Positions 8,829 to 18,886 of a DNA stretch of 64,000 nucleotides are shown piece by piece. Position numbers and translations under genes: made by a program. The notes under the pieces are model-generated. The model ran no database searches and was not told the DNA's origin. It saw only the letters and a list, made by a program, of their open reading frames with translations. Location of the stretch: positions 1 through 64,000 of the forward strand of contig LJTT01000017.1 of assembly GCA_001303585.1 (NCBI GenBank), written 5' to 3'. Positions within the stretch are counted from its first letter, which is position 1, and every line of letters begins with the position of its first letter. This DNA is from Betaproteobacteria bacterium SG8_41 (GTDB lineage Bacteria > Pseudomonadota > Gammaproteobacteria > Burkholderiales > SG8-41).

Positions 8829-9926
8829 ATGCCTAAGATGGAAACTCTCACCGTCGCCCTTGGAGAACGCAGCTATCCTATTCATATCGGGGCGGGTTTG
8901 CTCGAGCGCGCCGAGCTGATCGCTTCACGATTGCCGCAGAATAAGGTGGCAATCGTAACCAATACGACCGTGGCCCCGCTCTACCTCGCCCGACTGCGAA
9001 GGGCGCTTGACGCGCAAGGCGTGGACGCCGTGCCGATCACCTTGCCGGACGGCGAAGCCTACAAGAACTGGGACACGCTAAATCAAATATTCGACGCTCT
9101 ATTGGATAACCGCTGCGAGCGCGGCACAACCCTGGTAGCGCTCGGCGGCGGAGTCATCGGCGATTTGACAGGATTCGCCGCGGCTGTTTATCAGCGCGGG
9201 GCCCCTTTCCTCCAGGTCCCCACGACCCTGCTCGCGCAGGTGGACTCGTCAGTTGGAGGAAAGACCGCGATCAATCACCCGCTCGGAAAAAACATGATCG
9301 GGGCGTTCTACCAGCCGCTGGCGGTCATCGCCGATACCGATACACTCGCCACTTTGCCGGCACGCGAGCTGTCAGCCGGCTTGGCCGAGGTCATCAAATA
9401 CGGCCTGATTCGCGACCCAGCGTTCTTCAACTGGTTGGAGAGCAATATTCAACGTCTCGTGCGGCGGGAACCCGAAGCGCTTGCTTACGCAATCGAGCGC
9501 TCTTGTTCGACCAAGGCGGAAATCGTGGCGCTGGACGAGCGCGAGGAAGGGCTGCGTGCGCTACTCAATTTCGGCCACACTTTCGGGCATGCAATTGAAG
9601 CGGGCCTAGGGTTCGGCGCATGGCTGCACGGGGAGGCCGTCGCCGCGGGGATGGTGCTGGCGGCCAGGCTCTCACAAAAGCTCGGGTTGATAGGCGCGGA
9701 CGAAGTCTCACGCACGTGCCGGCTCCTGTCCGCCGCCGGCCTTCCGATCGATGCGCCCGAACTGGGCGTTGAACGCTACCTCGAATTGATGGGCCACGAC
9801 AAGAAAGTCAGGGGCGGACGCAACCGCTTCATACTGTTGCGACAGATAGGGGAGGCGTTCGTATCAGAGGATGTCGGTCGGGCCGCCCTTGCTGACGTGC
9901 TCGGAGGCCCGCCGGTGCATGCGTAA
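8829..9926 (+). CDS. aroB: 3-dehydroquinate synthase
   Basis: 365 residues. Converts DAHP to 3-dehydroquinate using NAD+ and a divalent metal. The NAD-binding [19 protein letters not shown] lies near residues 97-115, the [20 protein letters not shown] substrate loop near 138-157, and the metal ligands are in [19 protein letters not shown] and [11 protein letters not shown]. All are present. Its last 8 nt overlap the start of the dGTPase gene. The second gene of an aroKB unit. Confidence 0.96.
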   Translation: MPKMETLTVALGERSYPIHIGAGLLERAELIASRLPQNKVAIVTNTTVAPLYLARLRRALDAQGVDAVPITLPDGEAYKNWDTLNQIFDALLDNRCERGTTLVALGGGVIGDLTGFAAAVYQRGAPFLQVPTTLLAQVDSSVGGKTAINHPLGKNMIGAFYQPLAVIADTDTLATLPARELSAGLAEVIKYGLIRDPAFFNWLESNIQRLVRREPEALAYAIERSCSTKAEIVALDEREEGLRALLNFGHTFGHAIEAGLGFGAWLHGEAVAAGMVLAARLSQKLGLIGADEVSRTCRLLSAAGLPIDAPELGVERYLELMGHDKKVRGGRNRFILLRQIGEAFVSEDVGRAALADVLGGPPVHA

Positions 9927-11046
9927 TCCGGCTATCGCGCCCTACGCTGCGCGCCCCGAGAAATCGCGTGGGCGACTGCACCGCGAGGCGCCGCCCCGCG
10001 GCCGCAGCGAATATCAGCGTGACCGCGACCGGATTATTCATTCAACGGCGTTCCGGCGCCTGGAATACAAGACTCAGGTTTTTGTCAATCACGAAGGCGA
10101 CCATTTCCGAACGCGCCTCACGCATAGTCTCGAAGTTGCCCAGATTGCGCGCTCAGTCGCGCGCAGCCTGCGCCTTGATGAGGACCTCACCGAGGCGATC
10201 GCCCTTGCCCACGATCTTGGCCACACCCCCTTCGGGCACACGGGCCAGGACGCGCTACATGCCTGCATGAGGCGCCATGGCGGCTTCGAGCACAATCTGC
10301 AGAGCCTGCGGGTCGTGGATCTGCTCGAGCAGCGTTATGCAGCGTTCGATGGCTTGAACCTCACCTTCGAAACGCGCGAGGGCATTCTGAAGCATTGCTC
10401 GAGGCAGAACGCTCGTGCCCTCGGCGAGCTTGGAGAGCGTTTCCTCAAGCGCCGCCAGCCGTCACTCGAGGCGCAAATCGCGAATCTTTCCGATGAAATC
10501 GCCTACAACAACCATGACATCGACGACGGGCTGCGCTCCGGCCTGCTCAGTCTCGAGCATATTTCTGGCATCAGGATATTTGCGCGCCACCAGGCCCTTG
10601 TGCTGCGCCAGTACCCGCGCCTGACGGGTCGGCGCCTCATCAATGAAACGGTACGGCGCATGATCGACACGCTCGTAACCGATCTCATCCGGACCAGCGC
10701 TGCTCGCATCCGAAAACATGCCCCGACATCGATCGAAGAGGTGCGGCTCGCGTCCCCATTAATTGCTTTCAGCTCGCGTGTTCGAGACGAATGCCAGGAA
10801 CTCAAGCGTTTCCTGCATCAAAATCTTTACCGACACTATCGCGTCACGCGAATGAGCGCCAAGGCACGCCGCATTGTTGCGGACTTGTTCGATGCCTTCA
10901 TGACAGACACCCGTCTGCTGCCGCCCGAATTCCAGGTACGCGCGGAGAAAAACGTAGCACGGGTGATCGCTGACTACATCGCCGGCATGACCGACCGCTA
11001 CGCGATTCTCGAGCACCGCCGACTCTTTGCGATCGACGAAACCTGA
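9919..11046 (+). CDS. dgt: Deoxyguanosinetriphosphate triphosphohydrolase-like protein
   Basis: 375-residue HD-domain phosphohydrolase of the dGTPase-like type 2 family, expected to split dNTPs into nucleoside and triphosphate. HD residues are visible: [10 protein letters not shown] (His about 69), [14 protein letters not shown] (His-Asp 98-99) and [17 protein letters not shown] (about 185). The chosen ATG at 9919 overlaps the aroB stop. An upstream in-frame start lies within aroB. It is shorter than E. coli Dgt, as usual for type 2. The aroB-dgt overlap implies one transcript. Substrate preference cannot be told from sequence. Confidence 0.92.
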   Translation: MRNPAIAPYAARPEKSRGRLHREAPPRGRSEYQRDRDRIIHSTAFRRLEYKTQVFVNHEGDHFRTRLTHSLEVAQIARSVARSLRLDEDLTEAIALAHDLGHTPFGHTGQDALHACMRRHGGFEHNLQSLRVVDLLEQRYAAFDGLNLTFETREGILKHCSRQNARALGELGERFLKRRQPSLEAQIANLSDEIAYNNHDIDDGLRSGLLSLEHISGIRIFARHQALVLRQYPRLTGRRLINETVRRMIDTLVTDLIRTSAARIRKHAPTSIEEVRLASPLIAFSSRVRDECQELKRFLHQNLYRHYRVTRMSAKARRIVADLFDAFMTDTRLLPPEFQVRAEKNVARVIADYIAGMTDRYAILEHRRLFAIDET

Positions 11047-11133
11047 CACCGCGCGTAATCAGCCGGACGCCGATTTTCCGGTTGAAGCCAATAACTTAAG
11101 CCGGTAAACTTCCCAGTTGCCTCGAAATTTCGT

Positions 11134-11168
11134 GGGCTTTTGCGGCGACGCAGCAAAAGCCCTATAAC
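11134..11168 (+). promoter_or_regulatory. Inverted repeat and candidate promoter upstream of gltB
   Basis: A perfect 10-bp inverted repeat, GGGCTTTTGC (11134-11143) and GCAAAAGCCC (11153-11162), with a 9-nt loop. A possible -35 TTGCGG (11140-11145) and -10 TATAAC (11163-11168), spaced 17 nt, overlap it. A palindrome CGAAATTTCG (11123-11132) lies immediately upstream. The arrangement could be an operator for gltB or a terminator for dgt. No T tract follows the hairpin directly. Confidence 0.4.
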
Positions 11169-11192
11169 TAATTGTATTAATTGTTTTTTATT

Positions 11193-14100
11193 ATGCGTGA
11201 AGCACCTAACCCATTACTGTCGGCCATGCAGGGCCTCTACCAGCCGGGACACGAGCATGATGCGTGCGGGGTCGGATTTGTCGCCCATATCAAAGGCAAA
11301 AAGAGCCACGCCATTGTCGAGCAGGGCCTGCAGATCCTGAAAAATCTCACCCATCGCGGAGCGGTCGGGGCTGATCCCAAGGCCAGCGACGGGGCTGGCA
11401 TCCTGATACAGGTTCCCGACCAGTTTTTCCGCGAGGAGATGGGCAGGCACGGCATAAAACTGCCGCCCCGCGGGCAGTACGGCGTGGGAATGGTGTTCCT
11501 CCCCCGGGAGCCGGCCTCGCGGCTCGCGTGCGAGTACGAAATCGAGCGCGCCATCAAGGACGAGGGACAGGCGTTGCTCGCCTGGCGCGACGTGCCGGTG
11601 GATAACACGGACCTCGGCGACTCAGTCAAGGAAGTGGAACCGGTCATCCGGCAGGTATTCATCGGCCGCGGCACGGGTGTGACGGTAACCGACGCGCTGG
11701 AACGCAAGCTCTACGTGATCCGCAAAAGCGCGGGACACGCAATTCAGTCGCTCAAACTGGCGCACGGCCAGGAGTTCTACGTTGCATCGATGTCAGCACG
11801 CACCGTTTGCTACAAGGGCATGCTGCTTCCGTATCAAGTCGGGATGTACTACAAAGACCTGCAGGATGCGCACGTCGTCTCCGCGCTTGCGCTTGTCCAC
11901 CAGCGCTTCTCGACGAACACATTTCCGAGCTGGGACAAGGCGCATCCCTTCCGCATGATCTGCCACAATGGCGAGATCAACACGCTGCGGGGCAACGTCA
12001 ACTGGATACGCGCGCGCCAGGGCGCCATTTCCAGTCCCGTTCTCGGGCGCGATCTCGACAAGCTGTGGCCGCTGATCTACGACGGCCAGTCGGACTCCGC
12101 TTCTTTCGACAACGCGCTGGAATTACTCGTCATGGGCGGCTATTCCATTGCGCACTCTATGATGATGATGATCCCCGAGGCGTGGGAAAACCACACGCTC
12201 ATGGATCCAGCCCGCCGCGCTTTCTATGAATACCACGCCGCGATGATGGAGCCATGGGATGGCCCCGCCTCCATCGCCTTCACCGACGGGCGCCAGATCG
12301 GAGCGACCCTGGACCGAAACGGACTGCGCCCGTCGCGCTATATCGTCACCAGCGATGATCTTGTCATCATGGGCTCCGAGTGCGGCTGCCTGCCCGTGCC
12401 CGAGGAAAAGATCGTCAAGAAATGGCGCTTGCAGCCGGGCAAGATGTTCCTTGTCGATCTCGAAAAGGGGCGCATCATCGATGACAAGGAGTTGAAGGAA
12501 TCGCTGGCCTCGGCCAAGCCTTATGCTGAATGGATCGAGCGGATACGTGTGAAGCTCGACGAAGTCGAGAGCGACAAACAGCAGCCAGAGCGCTCGAATG
12601 TTCCCTTGCTGGACCGCCAGCAGGCCTTCGGCTACACGCAGGAAGACATCAAATTCATGATGGGGCCAATGGCGCTCAGCGGCGAGGAACCCGTGGGTTC
12701 AATGGGCAATGACTCGCCCCTCGCCGTACTGTCCGGCAGAAACAAGACGCTGTATCAGTACTTCAAGCAGCTCTTTGCCCAGGTCACGAATCCCCCCATC
12801 GACCCGATTCGCGAGGAACTCGTGACCTCGCTGGTGTCGTTCATCGGTCCCAAGCCGAACCTGCTCGGGATTGACGAGATGAACCCGCCGCTGCGGCTCG
12901 AGGTCAGCCAGCCGGTGCTCGACTTCTACGAGATGGAGAAGATCCGGCACATCGATCGCTATACGCAAGGCAAGTTCGGCTCGTTCGAGCTCGACATTAC
13001 CTATCCCGTCGCGTGGGGCAAGGAAGCCATCGAAGCGCGACTCGCGTCGCTCTGCGCACAAGCCGAAGACGCGGTGCGGGCCGGCTATTTCATTCTCATC
13101 ATTTCGGACCGACGGGTTGACCGCGACAACGTCGCGATACCCGCGCTGATCGCGCTTTCCGCGATCCACCAGCACCTGGTGAACCGGGGGCTGCGTACAT
13201 CGACCGGGCTGGTCGTAGAGACCGGTTCGGCGCGTGAAACGCACCATTTCGCGCTGCTCGGCGGTTATGGCGCCGAGGCGGTCCACCCGTACCTCGCACT
13301 CGAAACCCTGCTCGACCTGGCAGGCCGCGGCCACTTCGGCCCCGAGTTTGATGGCCACAAGGCGATCAGGAACTTCGTGAAGGCAACGGGCAAGGGCCTG
13401 AAGAAGGTGATGTCCAAGATGGGCATCTCGACCTACATGTCCTATACCGGCGCGCAGATCTTCGAGGCCGTCGGGCTCGCGCGATCGCTCGTCGACAAGT
13501 ATTTTGCCGGGACCACATCCTCCGTCGAGGGCATCGGCATATTTGAGGTGGCCGAAGAGGCGTTGCGCACTCACCAGGCGGCATTCGACGAGAATGACCC
13601 GGTCACCAGAGCCGCGCTGGACGCCGGCGGCGAGTATGCGTGGCGCGTTCGCGGCGAGGAGCACATGTGGACGCCTGACGCGATCGCAAAGCTGCAGCAC
13701 GCGACACGCAGCAAGACCTATTCCACGTATAAGGAATACGCGCAGATCATCAATAATCAGTCGCAGCGCCACATGACACTGCGCGGGTTGTTCGAATTCA
13801 AGCTCGACCAGTGCACGCCGGTACCAATCGAGGAAGTCGAGCCTGCTGCCGAGATCGTCAAGCGCTTTTCGACCGGCGCGATGTCCTTGGGGTCAATCTC
13901 GACCGAGGCCCATGCAACCCTTGCCATCGCCATGAACCGCATCGGCGGCAAATCCAATACGGGCGAAGGCGGTGAAGACCGCAATCGCTACGCGAGGGTA
14001 GAAGCCGGTGAAACGCTGATGTCGCGTCTGGGCGCGGGTCGCATCGAGCGCGATATCGAGTTGCAGGAAGGCGATTCCCTGAAGTCGAAAATCAAGCAAG

Positions 14101-15863
14101 TTGCCTCAGGGCGCTTCGGCGTCACGGCCGAATACCTCGCCAGTTCGGAGCAGATCCAGATCAAGATCGCCCAAGGTGCCAAGCCGGGTGAAGGGGGGCA
14201 GCTGCCCGGCCGGAAAGTTTCGGAATACATCGCGGAGCTTCGTTATTCGACGCCTGGTGTCGAACTGATTTCGCCGCCACCACACCACGATATTTACTCG
14301 ATCGAGGACCTCGCGCAACTTGTTCACGATCTCAAGAATTCCAACCCCGCGGCCTCGATCAGCGTAAAGCTCGTATCCGAGGTGGGCGTCGGTACGGTTG
14401 CGGCAGGCGTTTCGAAAGCGAAGTCCGATCACGTCACCATCTCCGGGCACGACGGGGGCACCGGCGCAAGCCCTTGGTCCTCCATCAAGCATGCCGGCAG
14501 CCCTTGGGAGCTCGGGCTGGCTGAGACACAGCAAACGTTGGTTCTCAACCGTCTTCGCGGACGCATTGCGGTGCAGGTCGACGGCCAGCTCAAAACCGGT
14601 CGCGACGTTGCCATTGGGGCTATTCTGGGGGCGGACGAGTTCGGGTTCGCAACCGCACCGCTGGTTGTCTCCGGCTGCATCATGATGCGCAAGTGCCACT
14701 TGAACACCTGCCCGGTCGGTGTGGCGACGCAGGATCCGGTACTGCGCCGGAAGTTTACGGGGCAGCCCGAATACGTCGTCAATTATTTCTTCTTCGTCGC
14801 CGAGGAAGTGCGGGAGCTGATGGCCCAGCTCGGTATCCGCCGTTTCGATGATCTCGTCGGCCGCACTGACCTGCTCGATATGACGAAGGGTGTCGAGCAC
14901 TGGAAAGCCAAGGGTCTCGATTTTTCGAAGATCTTCTATCAGCCACAAATGCCCGAGGACGTCGCGCGCTATCACTGTGAGCAGCAGGATCACGGTCTTG
15001 ACAAGGCACTCGACCATCGACTCATCGAGCTCGGTAGGCCGGCACTCGAGCGCGGCGAGAAGGTCACTGTCGAGATGCCGATCCGGAATATCAATCGCAC
15101 GGTGGGCACGATACTCTCCTACGAGATTGCCAAGCGTTACGGGCATGATGGCCTTCCGGATGAAACCATCCACGCCCGGTTCGCCGGCTCCGCGGGCCAG
15201 AGCTTTGGCGCGTTCCTTGCCAGAGGGGTTTGGCTCGATCTGATCGGCGACACGAACGACTATTGCGGCAAGGGACTCTCCGGCGGGCGCATCTCGGTGC
15301 AGCCTTCGCCCAAGTTCCAGGGGGAGCCTACCCAGAACATCATCACCGGAAACGTAGTGCTGTACGGGGCCATTTGCGGGGAGGCCTTTTTCCGCGGCGT
15401 TGCGGGCGAACGCTTCGCCGTGCGCAACTCCGGCGCATCGGCGGTTGTCGAGGGTGTTGGCGATCACGGCTGCGAGTACATGACAGGAGGCACCGCCGTG
15501 GTTCTGGGCTCGACCGGGCGCAACTTCGCGGCAGGAATGTCCGGTGGAATCGCGTACGTGCTGGATGAGGACGGGACGTTCGAGCAGTATTGCAACCGTG
15601 CCATGGTCACGCTTGAGCCTGTGCTCGCCGAGTCCGAGCAGGAAGCCCGGTTGGAGCGCGGGCTTTGGCACATGGGGCGCGCAGACGAGGCCATCCTCAG
15701 GGAGTTGGTCGAAAAGCACGCGCGTTATACGGGGAGCCTACGGGCACAGGGAATCCTGGAACGCTGGAGCGACTACCGCACCAAGTTCGTAAAGGTCTTC
15801 CCGAATGAGTACCGGCGGGCACTCGGGGAGCTCGCTGCCAAGAATCGCAAAATCGCAGCCTGA
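11193..15863 (+). CDS. gltB: Glutamate synthase (NADPH) large subunit
   Basis: 1556-residue alpha subunit of NADPH-GOGAT. It hydrolyses glutamine and passes ammonia to 2-oxoglutarate. The class II amidotransferase nucleophile is the Cys of HDACGVGF (residue 25), so a propeptide of about 24 residues must be removed. The FMN-binding synthase domain includes [10 protein letters not shown] (about 1097). The 3Fe-4S cluster Cys are in [12 protein letters not shown], followed by PVGVATQDP. The C-terminal GXGXG beta-helix contains [14 protein letters not shown]. An in-frame TTG 12 nt upstream was rejected in favour of this ATG; the ATG at 11226 is an alternative that would shorten the propeptide. gltD follows after 80 nt. 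Confidence 0.96.
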   Translation: MREAPNPLLSAMQGLYQPGHEHDACGVGFVAHIKGKKSHAIVEQGLQILKNLTHRGAVGADPKASDGAGILIQVPDQFFREEMGRHGIKLPPRGQYGVGMVFLPREPASRLACEYEIERAIKDEGQALLAWRDVPVDNTDLGDSVKEVEPVIRQVFIGRGTGVTVTDALERKLYVIRKSAGHAIQSLKLAHGQEFYVASMSARTVCYKGMLLPYQVGMYYKDLQDAHVVSALALVHQRFSTNTFPSWDKAHPFRMICHNGEINTLRGNVNWIRARQGAISSPVLGRDLDKLWPLIYDGQSDSASFDNALELLVMGGYSIAHSMMMMIPEAWENHTLMDPARRAFYEYHAAMMEPWDGPASIAFTDGRQIGATLDRNGLRPSRYIVTSDDLVIMGSECGCLPVPEEKIVKKWRLQPGKMFLVDLEKGRIIDDKELKESLASAKPYAEWIERIRVKLDEVESDKQQPERSNVPLLDRQQAFGYTQEDIKFMMGPMALSGEEPVGSMGNDSPLAVLSGRNKTLYQYFKQLFAQVTNPPIDPIREELVTSLVSFIGPKPNLLGIDEMNPPLRLEVSQPVLDFYEMEKIRHIDRYTQGKFGSFELDITYPVAWGKEAIEARLASLCAQAEDAVRAGYFILIISDRRVDRDNVAIPALIALSAIHQHLVNRGLRTSTGLVVETGSARETHHFALLGGYGAEAVHPYLALETLLDLAGRGHFGPEFDGHKAIRNFVKATGKGLKKVMSKMGISTYMSYTGAQIFEAVGLARSLVDKYFAGTTSSVEGIGIFEVAEEALRTHQAAFDENDPVTRAALDAGGEYAWRVRGEEHMWTPDAIAKLQHATRSKTYSTYKEYAQIINNQSQRHMTLRGLFEFKLDQCTPVPIEEVEPAAEIVKRFSTGAMSLGSISTEAHATLAIAMNRIGGKSNTGEGGEDRNRYARVEAGETLMSRLGAGRIERDIELQEGDSLKSKIKQVASGRFGVTAEYLASSEQIQIKIAQGAKPGEGGQLPGRKVSEYIAELRYSTPGVELISPPPHHDIYSIEDLAQLVHDLKNSNPAASISVKLVSEVGVGTVAAGVSKAKSDHVTISGHDGGTGASPWSSIKHAGSPWELGLAETQQTLVLNRLRGRIAVQVDGQLKTGRDVAIGAILGADEFGFATAPLVVSGCIMMRKCHLNTCPVGVATQDPVLRRKFTGQPEYVVNYFFFVAEEVRELMAQLGIRRFDDLVGRTDLLDMTKGVEHWKAKGLDFSKIFYQPQMPEDVARYHCEQQDHGLDKALDHRLIELGRPALERGEKVTVEMPIRNINRTVGTILSYEIAKRYGHDGLPDETIHARFAGSAGQSFGAFLARGVWLDLIGDTNDYCGKGLSGGRISVQPSPKFQGEPTQNIITGNVVLYGAICGEAFFRGVAGERFAVRNSGASAVVEGVGDHGCEYMTGGTAVVLGSTGRNFAAGMSGGIAYVLDEDGTFEQYCNRAMVTLEPVLAESEQEARLERGLWHMGRADEAILRELVEKHARYTGSLRAQGILERWSDYRTKFVKVFPNEYRRALGELAAKNRKIAA

Positions 15864-15943
15864 CTTCAACGACGGTGCCCGCGCTTGCAGTTTGCGGCGC
15901 TGGCGCGCTCTACATCGTAGCGGAAAGCACCTTGGACTGAGAT

Positions 15944-17407
15944 ATGGGCAAAGTAACCGGTTTCATGGAATACCAACGGCTGCAGGAAGCCGCGGAGCCG
16001 CCGCGGGAGCGCATTACGCACTTCCGCGAATTCGTCGCGCATCTTACCGATGAGGAGGCGGCCACACAGGGCGCACGCTGCATGGATTGCGGCACTCCAT
16101 TCTGCATGAGCGGCTGCCCGATCAACAATATCATCCCCGACTGGAACGACCTCGTCTACAAGCAGGCCTGGAAAACGGCGATCGACGTCCTGCACTCGAC
16201 CAATAATTTTCCGGAATTCACGGGACGCGTCTGCCCGGCGCCGTGTGAAGAGGCCTGCACGCTCCGGATCAACGAGGATCCAGTGGGCATCAAGTCGATC
16301 GAGCACGCCATCATCGACAAGGCATGGGAAGCGGGGTGGGTCGCGCCCCAGCCGCCGTCCCATCGTAGCGGCAAGCGGGTGGCGGTCATCGGCTCCGGGC
16401 CTGCAGGCCTTGCCTGCGCCCAGCAACTCGCGCGCACCGGGCACGCCGTGACGGTCTTCGAGAAAAACGACCGCATCGGCGGACTGCTTCGCTACGGAAT
16501 CCCCGATTTCAAGATGGAAAAGCACCTTATCGATCGGCGCGTCGATCAGATGCGGGCCGAAGGCGTGTCGTTCCGCGCGGGCGTCTTCGTCGGGAAGGAG
16601 CGCCCTGGCTCCGGGATAGCAGATTGGGCGAGCGAGATCGTTGCTCCCGATAAGTTAGTCGAAGAGTTCGACGCGGTCGTGCTCACCGGCGGAGCGGAGC
16701 AGCCGCGCGATCTGCCGGTACCGGGGCGCGAGCTCGATGGCGTGCATTTCGCCATGGAGTTTCTGCCGCTTCAAAACAAGCGCGTGGCGGGCGACACGAA
16801 TGTCAGAGACCTCTGGGCAAGCGGAAAGCATGTCGTTGTGATCGGCGGCGGCGACACCGGCTCCGACTGCGTCGGAACCTCAAATCGTCATGGCGCGAAG
16901 AGCGTCACCCAGATCGAGTTGCTGCCAACGCCACCGGACCCCGAACGTAATCCGGTCTGGCCATATTGGCCGACGCGGCTGCGGACTTCGTCGTCTCACG
17001 AAGAAGGAGCCCGGCGAGACTGGGCCATTGCGACCAAGGCATTCGTTGGCGAGAACGGCAAGGTCACGGCACTGAGAGCGGCGCGGCTATCGTGGAAAGA
17101 CGGCAAGATGAACGAAATCCCCGGCTCTGAATTCACCGTTCCCGCCGATCTTGTGCTGCTTGCGATGGGATTCGTTTCTCCGGTTCCATCGGTACTGGAA
17201 GCCTTTGGCGTGGAAAAGGATGCTCGCGGCAACGCGCGCGCAGCAACGGATGGGGCCGGCTCGTATCTGACATCGGTCCCCAAGGTATTCACCGCCGGCG
17301 ATATGCGCCGCGGCCAGTCGCTCGTGGTGTGGGCAATACGCGAAGGCCGTCAATGCGCGCGCGCAGTTGACGAGTTCCTGATGGGTTCGTCTGAGCTGCC
17401 ACGCTGA
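15944..17407 (+). CDS. gltD: Glutamate synthase small subunit
   Basis: 487-residue beta subunit that transfers electrons from NADPH via FAD and Fe-S clusters to GltB. N-terminal Cys-rich region [14 protein letters not shown] (about 46-59) and CPAPCEEAC (about 97-105) ligate the clusters. FAD-binding [18 protein letters not shown] lies near 146-163, and the second nucleotide-binding motif [15 protein letters not shown] near 297-311. Complete and typical in length. It is co-directional with gltB and likely co-transcribed. Confidence 0.96.
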   Translation: MGKVTGFMEYQRLQEAAEPPRERITHFREFVAHLTDEEAATQGARCMDCGTPFCMSGCPINNIIPDWNDLVYKQAWKTAIDVLHSTNNFPEFTGRVCPAPCEEACTLRINEDPVGIKSIEHAIIDKAWEAGWVAPQPPSHRSGKRVAVIGSGPAGLACAQQLARTGHAVTVFEKNDRIGGLLRYGIPDFKMEKHLIDRRVDQMRAEGVSFRAGVFVGKERPGSGIADWASEIVAPDKLVEEFDAVVLTGGAEQPRDLPVPGRELDGVHFAMEFLPLQNKRVAGDTNVRDLWASGKHVVVIGGGDTGSDCVGTSNRHGAKSVTQIELLPTPPDPERNPVWPYWPTRLRTSSSHEEGARRDWAIATKAFVGENGKVTALRAARLSWKDGKMNEIPGSEFTVPADLVLLAMGFVSPVPSVLEAFGVEKDARGNARAATDGAGSYLTSVPKVFTAGDMRRGQSLVVWAIREGRQCARAVDEFLMGSSELPR

Positions 17408-17480
17408 CGGCCCAGCCTTCGATGCGCGCCCTGACGACACTGCCGCCGGCGAGCCGCGGGCTACCAAGCAGCGCTCGCTC

Positions 17481-18542
17481 GTGACAAAACTCAAGAATGA
17501 CACGCTGATCCGGGCGCTGCTGCGCCAGCCCACCGCCTATACGCCGGTCTGGCTCATGCGGCAGGCAGGGCGCTATCTTCCCGAGTACAACCAGACGCGC
17601 GCGCGCGCGGGTAGTTTTCTCGCGCTGTGCAAGAATCCGGATCTGGCCACTGAAGTCACGCTCCAGCCGCTCGCGCGCTACCCGCTGGATGCCGCGATTG
17701 TGTTCTCGGATATCCTGACGATCCCCGATGCGATGGGGCTCGGCCTCCATTTTTTGGAGGGCGAAGGGCCCCGTTTCGAGCGCCCCCTCCGCGAAGAGTG
17801 GGAGATTCGCAACCTGCAAGTCCCTGACCCCGCAGAGCATCTGTCCTACGTGTTGGACACGGTGCGCCAGGCACGCCGCGCCCTCGATGGCGCCGTACCG
17901 CTAATTGGTTTTTCGGGGAGCCCGTTTACGCTTGCTTGCTACATGATCGAAGGCGGGGGCAGCTCTGATTTTCGCGCGGTGAAAACCTTGCTTTATCGCC
18001 GCCCCGAGCTGCTACACCATATTCTGGACGTGAATTGTCGCGCCGTGACCGCCTACCTCAACGCACAGATCGAGGCTGGCGCCCAAGCGGTGATGCTATT
18101 CGATACCTGGGGCGGCATTTTGGGAACAGCCGAATTCCACGAGTTCTCGCTCAGGTATCTCCAGCGCGTGGTCAACGGACTGACGCGCGAGCGCCGGGGC
18201 GAGCGAATTCCAAACATCTTGTTTACCAAAGGCGGGGGAGGCTGGCTCGAGGAGATTGCGGCGAGCGGCTGTGACGCGCTCGGGCTCGACTGGACGGTCG
18301 ACATTGGGCTGGCACGCCAACGTGTCGGTGGACGCGTTGCCCTCCAGGGCAACCTGGATCCCGCCGTGCTGCTTGCCGGGCCCGATGCGATACGCGCCGG
18401 TGTACGAAGCGTCTTGAGTGCCTACGGAAAAGGCGATGGCCATGTATTCAACCTTGGCCATGGCATTTCCCAGTACACACCGCCAGAGAACGTCAGCGTG
18501 CTCGTCGAAACCGTGCGAGATTCGAGTCCAGCCTATCACTGA
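17481..18542 (+). CDS. hemE: Uroporphyrinogen decarboxylase
   Basis: 353 residues, GTG start at 17481. Decarboxylates uroporphyrinogen III to coproporphyrinogen III in haem synthesis, in the cytosol. Signature [13 protein letters not shown] at about residues 24-36, substrate-binding [19 protein letters not shown] (about 140-158) and FDTWGG (about 209-214). The start was set by the family N-terminus ([13 protein letters not shown]). 73 nt separate it from gltD. A hairpin overlaps its stop codon. Confidence 0.96.
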   Translation: MTKLKNDTLIRALLRQPTAYTPVWLMRQAGRYLPEYNQTRARAGSFLALCKNPDLATEVTLQPLARYPLDAAIVFSDILTIPDAMGLGLHFLEGEGPRFERPLREEWEIRNLQVPDPAEHLSYVLDTVRQARRALDGAVPLIGFSGSPFTLACYMIEGGGSSDFRAVKTLLYRRPELLHHILDVNCRAVTAYLNAQIEAGAQAVMLFDTWGGILGTAEFHEFSLRYLQRVVNGLTRERRGERIPNILFTKGGGGWLEEIAASGCDALGLDWTVDIGLARQRVGGRVALQGNLDPAVLLAGPDAIRAGVRSVLSAYGKGDGHVFNLGHGISQYTPPENVSVLVETVRDSSPAYH

Positions 18543-18567
18543 AAAGCCGCGCCAGATCTGGCTTTTC
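18541..18567 (+). terminator. Hairpin at the hemE stop, possible terminator
   Basis: GAAAAGCC (18541-18548) pairs with GGCTTTTC (18560-18567). The loop contains most of a palindrome CCAGATCTGG. The descending arm supplies only TTTT, so terminator strength is uncertain. It overlaps the hemE TGA. Confidence 0.5.
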
Positions 18568-18886
18568 GGGAAATTGGCGACTGACTTATGCACATTGGCC
18601 GGCCAGAGGTAGCTCAATCATGTCTGCGAGAGTTTTTGAGCGCCGATTGACGTCTTAACCTACTGATTATAAATCAATATTATTGTAGCCCGTCCCGAGT
18701 CAACTCGTAGCATCGAGATCACACGCGATGCGGTCAGGCGTCGCCGCGGAATTCATCAACAGATTTATCCACAAGCTAGCATGAGGTAGCAAGGGCTCTG
18801 ATGCGTAAAGGTTTTAGAGTTCCCAACCTGCGCTCGACCCAGGCCGGGCGCACTCCGCCGGCGCCGCACAGCACCGATCGCAGGGT
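18543..18886. promoter_or_regulatory. hemE-priA intergenic region with two DnaA boxes
   Basis: 344 bp without a gene. It holds two perfect TTATNCACA DnaA boxes in the same orientation: TTATGCACA (18586-18594) and TTATCCACA (18765-18773). An AT-rich patch at about 18661-18690 lies between them. A possible priA promoter is TTGACG (18647-18652) with TATAAA (18668-18673), though the 15-nt spacer is short. No open frame here looks coding and no tRNA fold was found. Confidence 0.45.

Noticed and set aside
12699-13772. Open frame of 357 codons on minus within gltB
   Set aside because: Shadow frame with no protein-like motifs.
14106-15719. Long open frame (537 codons) on minus, opposite gltB
   Set aside because: Its translation has no recognisable domain, while the plus strand encodes a full GltB with Fe-S and FMN motifs. 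High-GC codon use keeps the antisense frame open.
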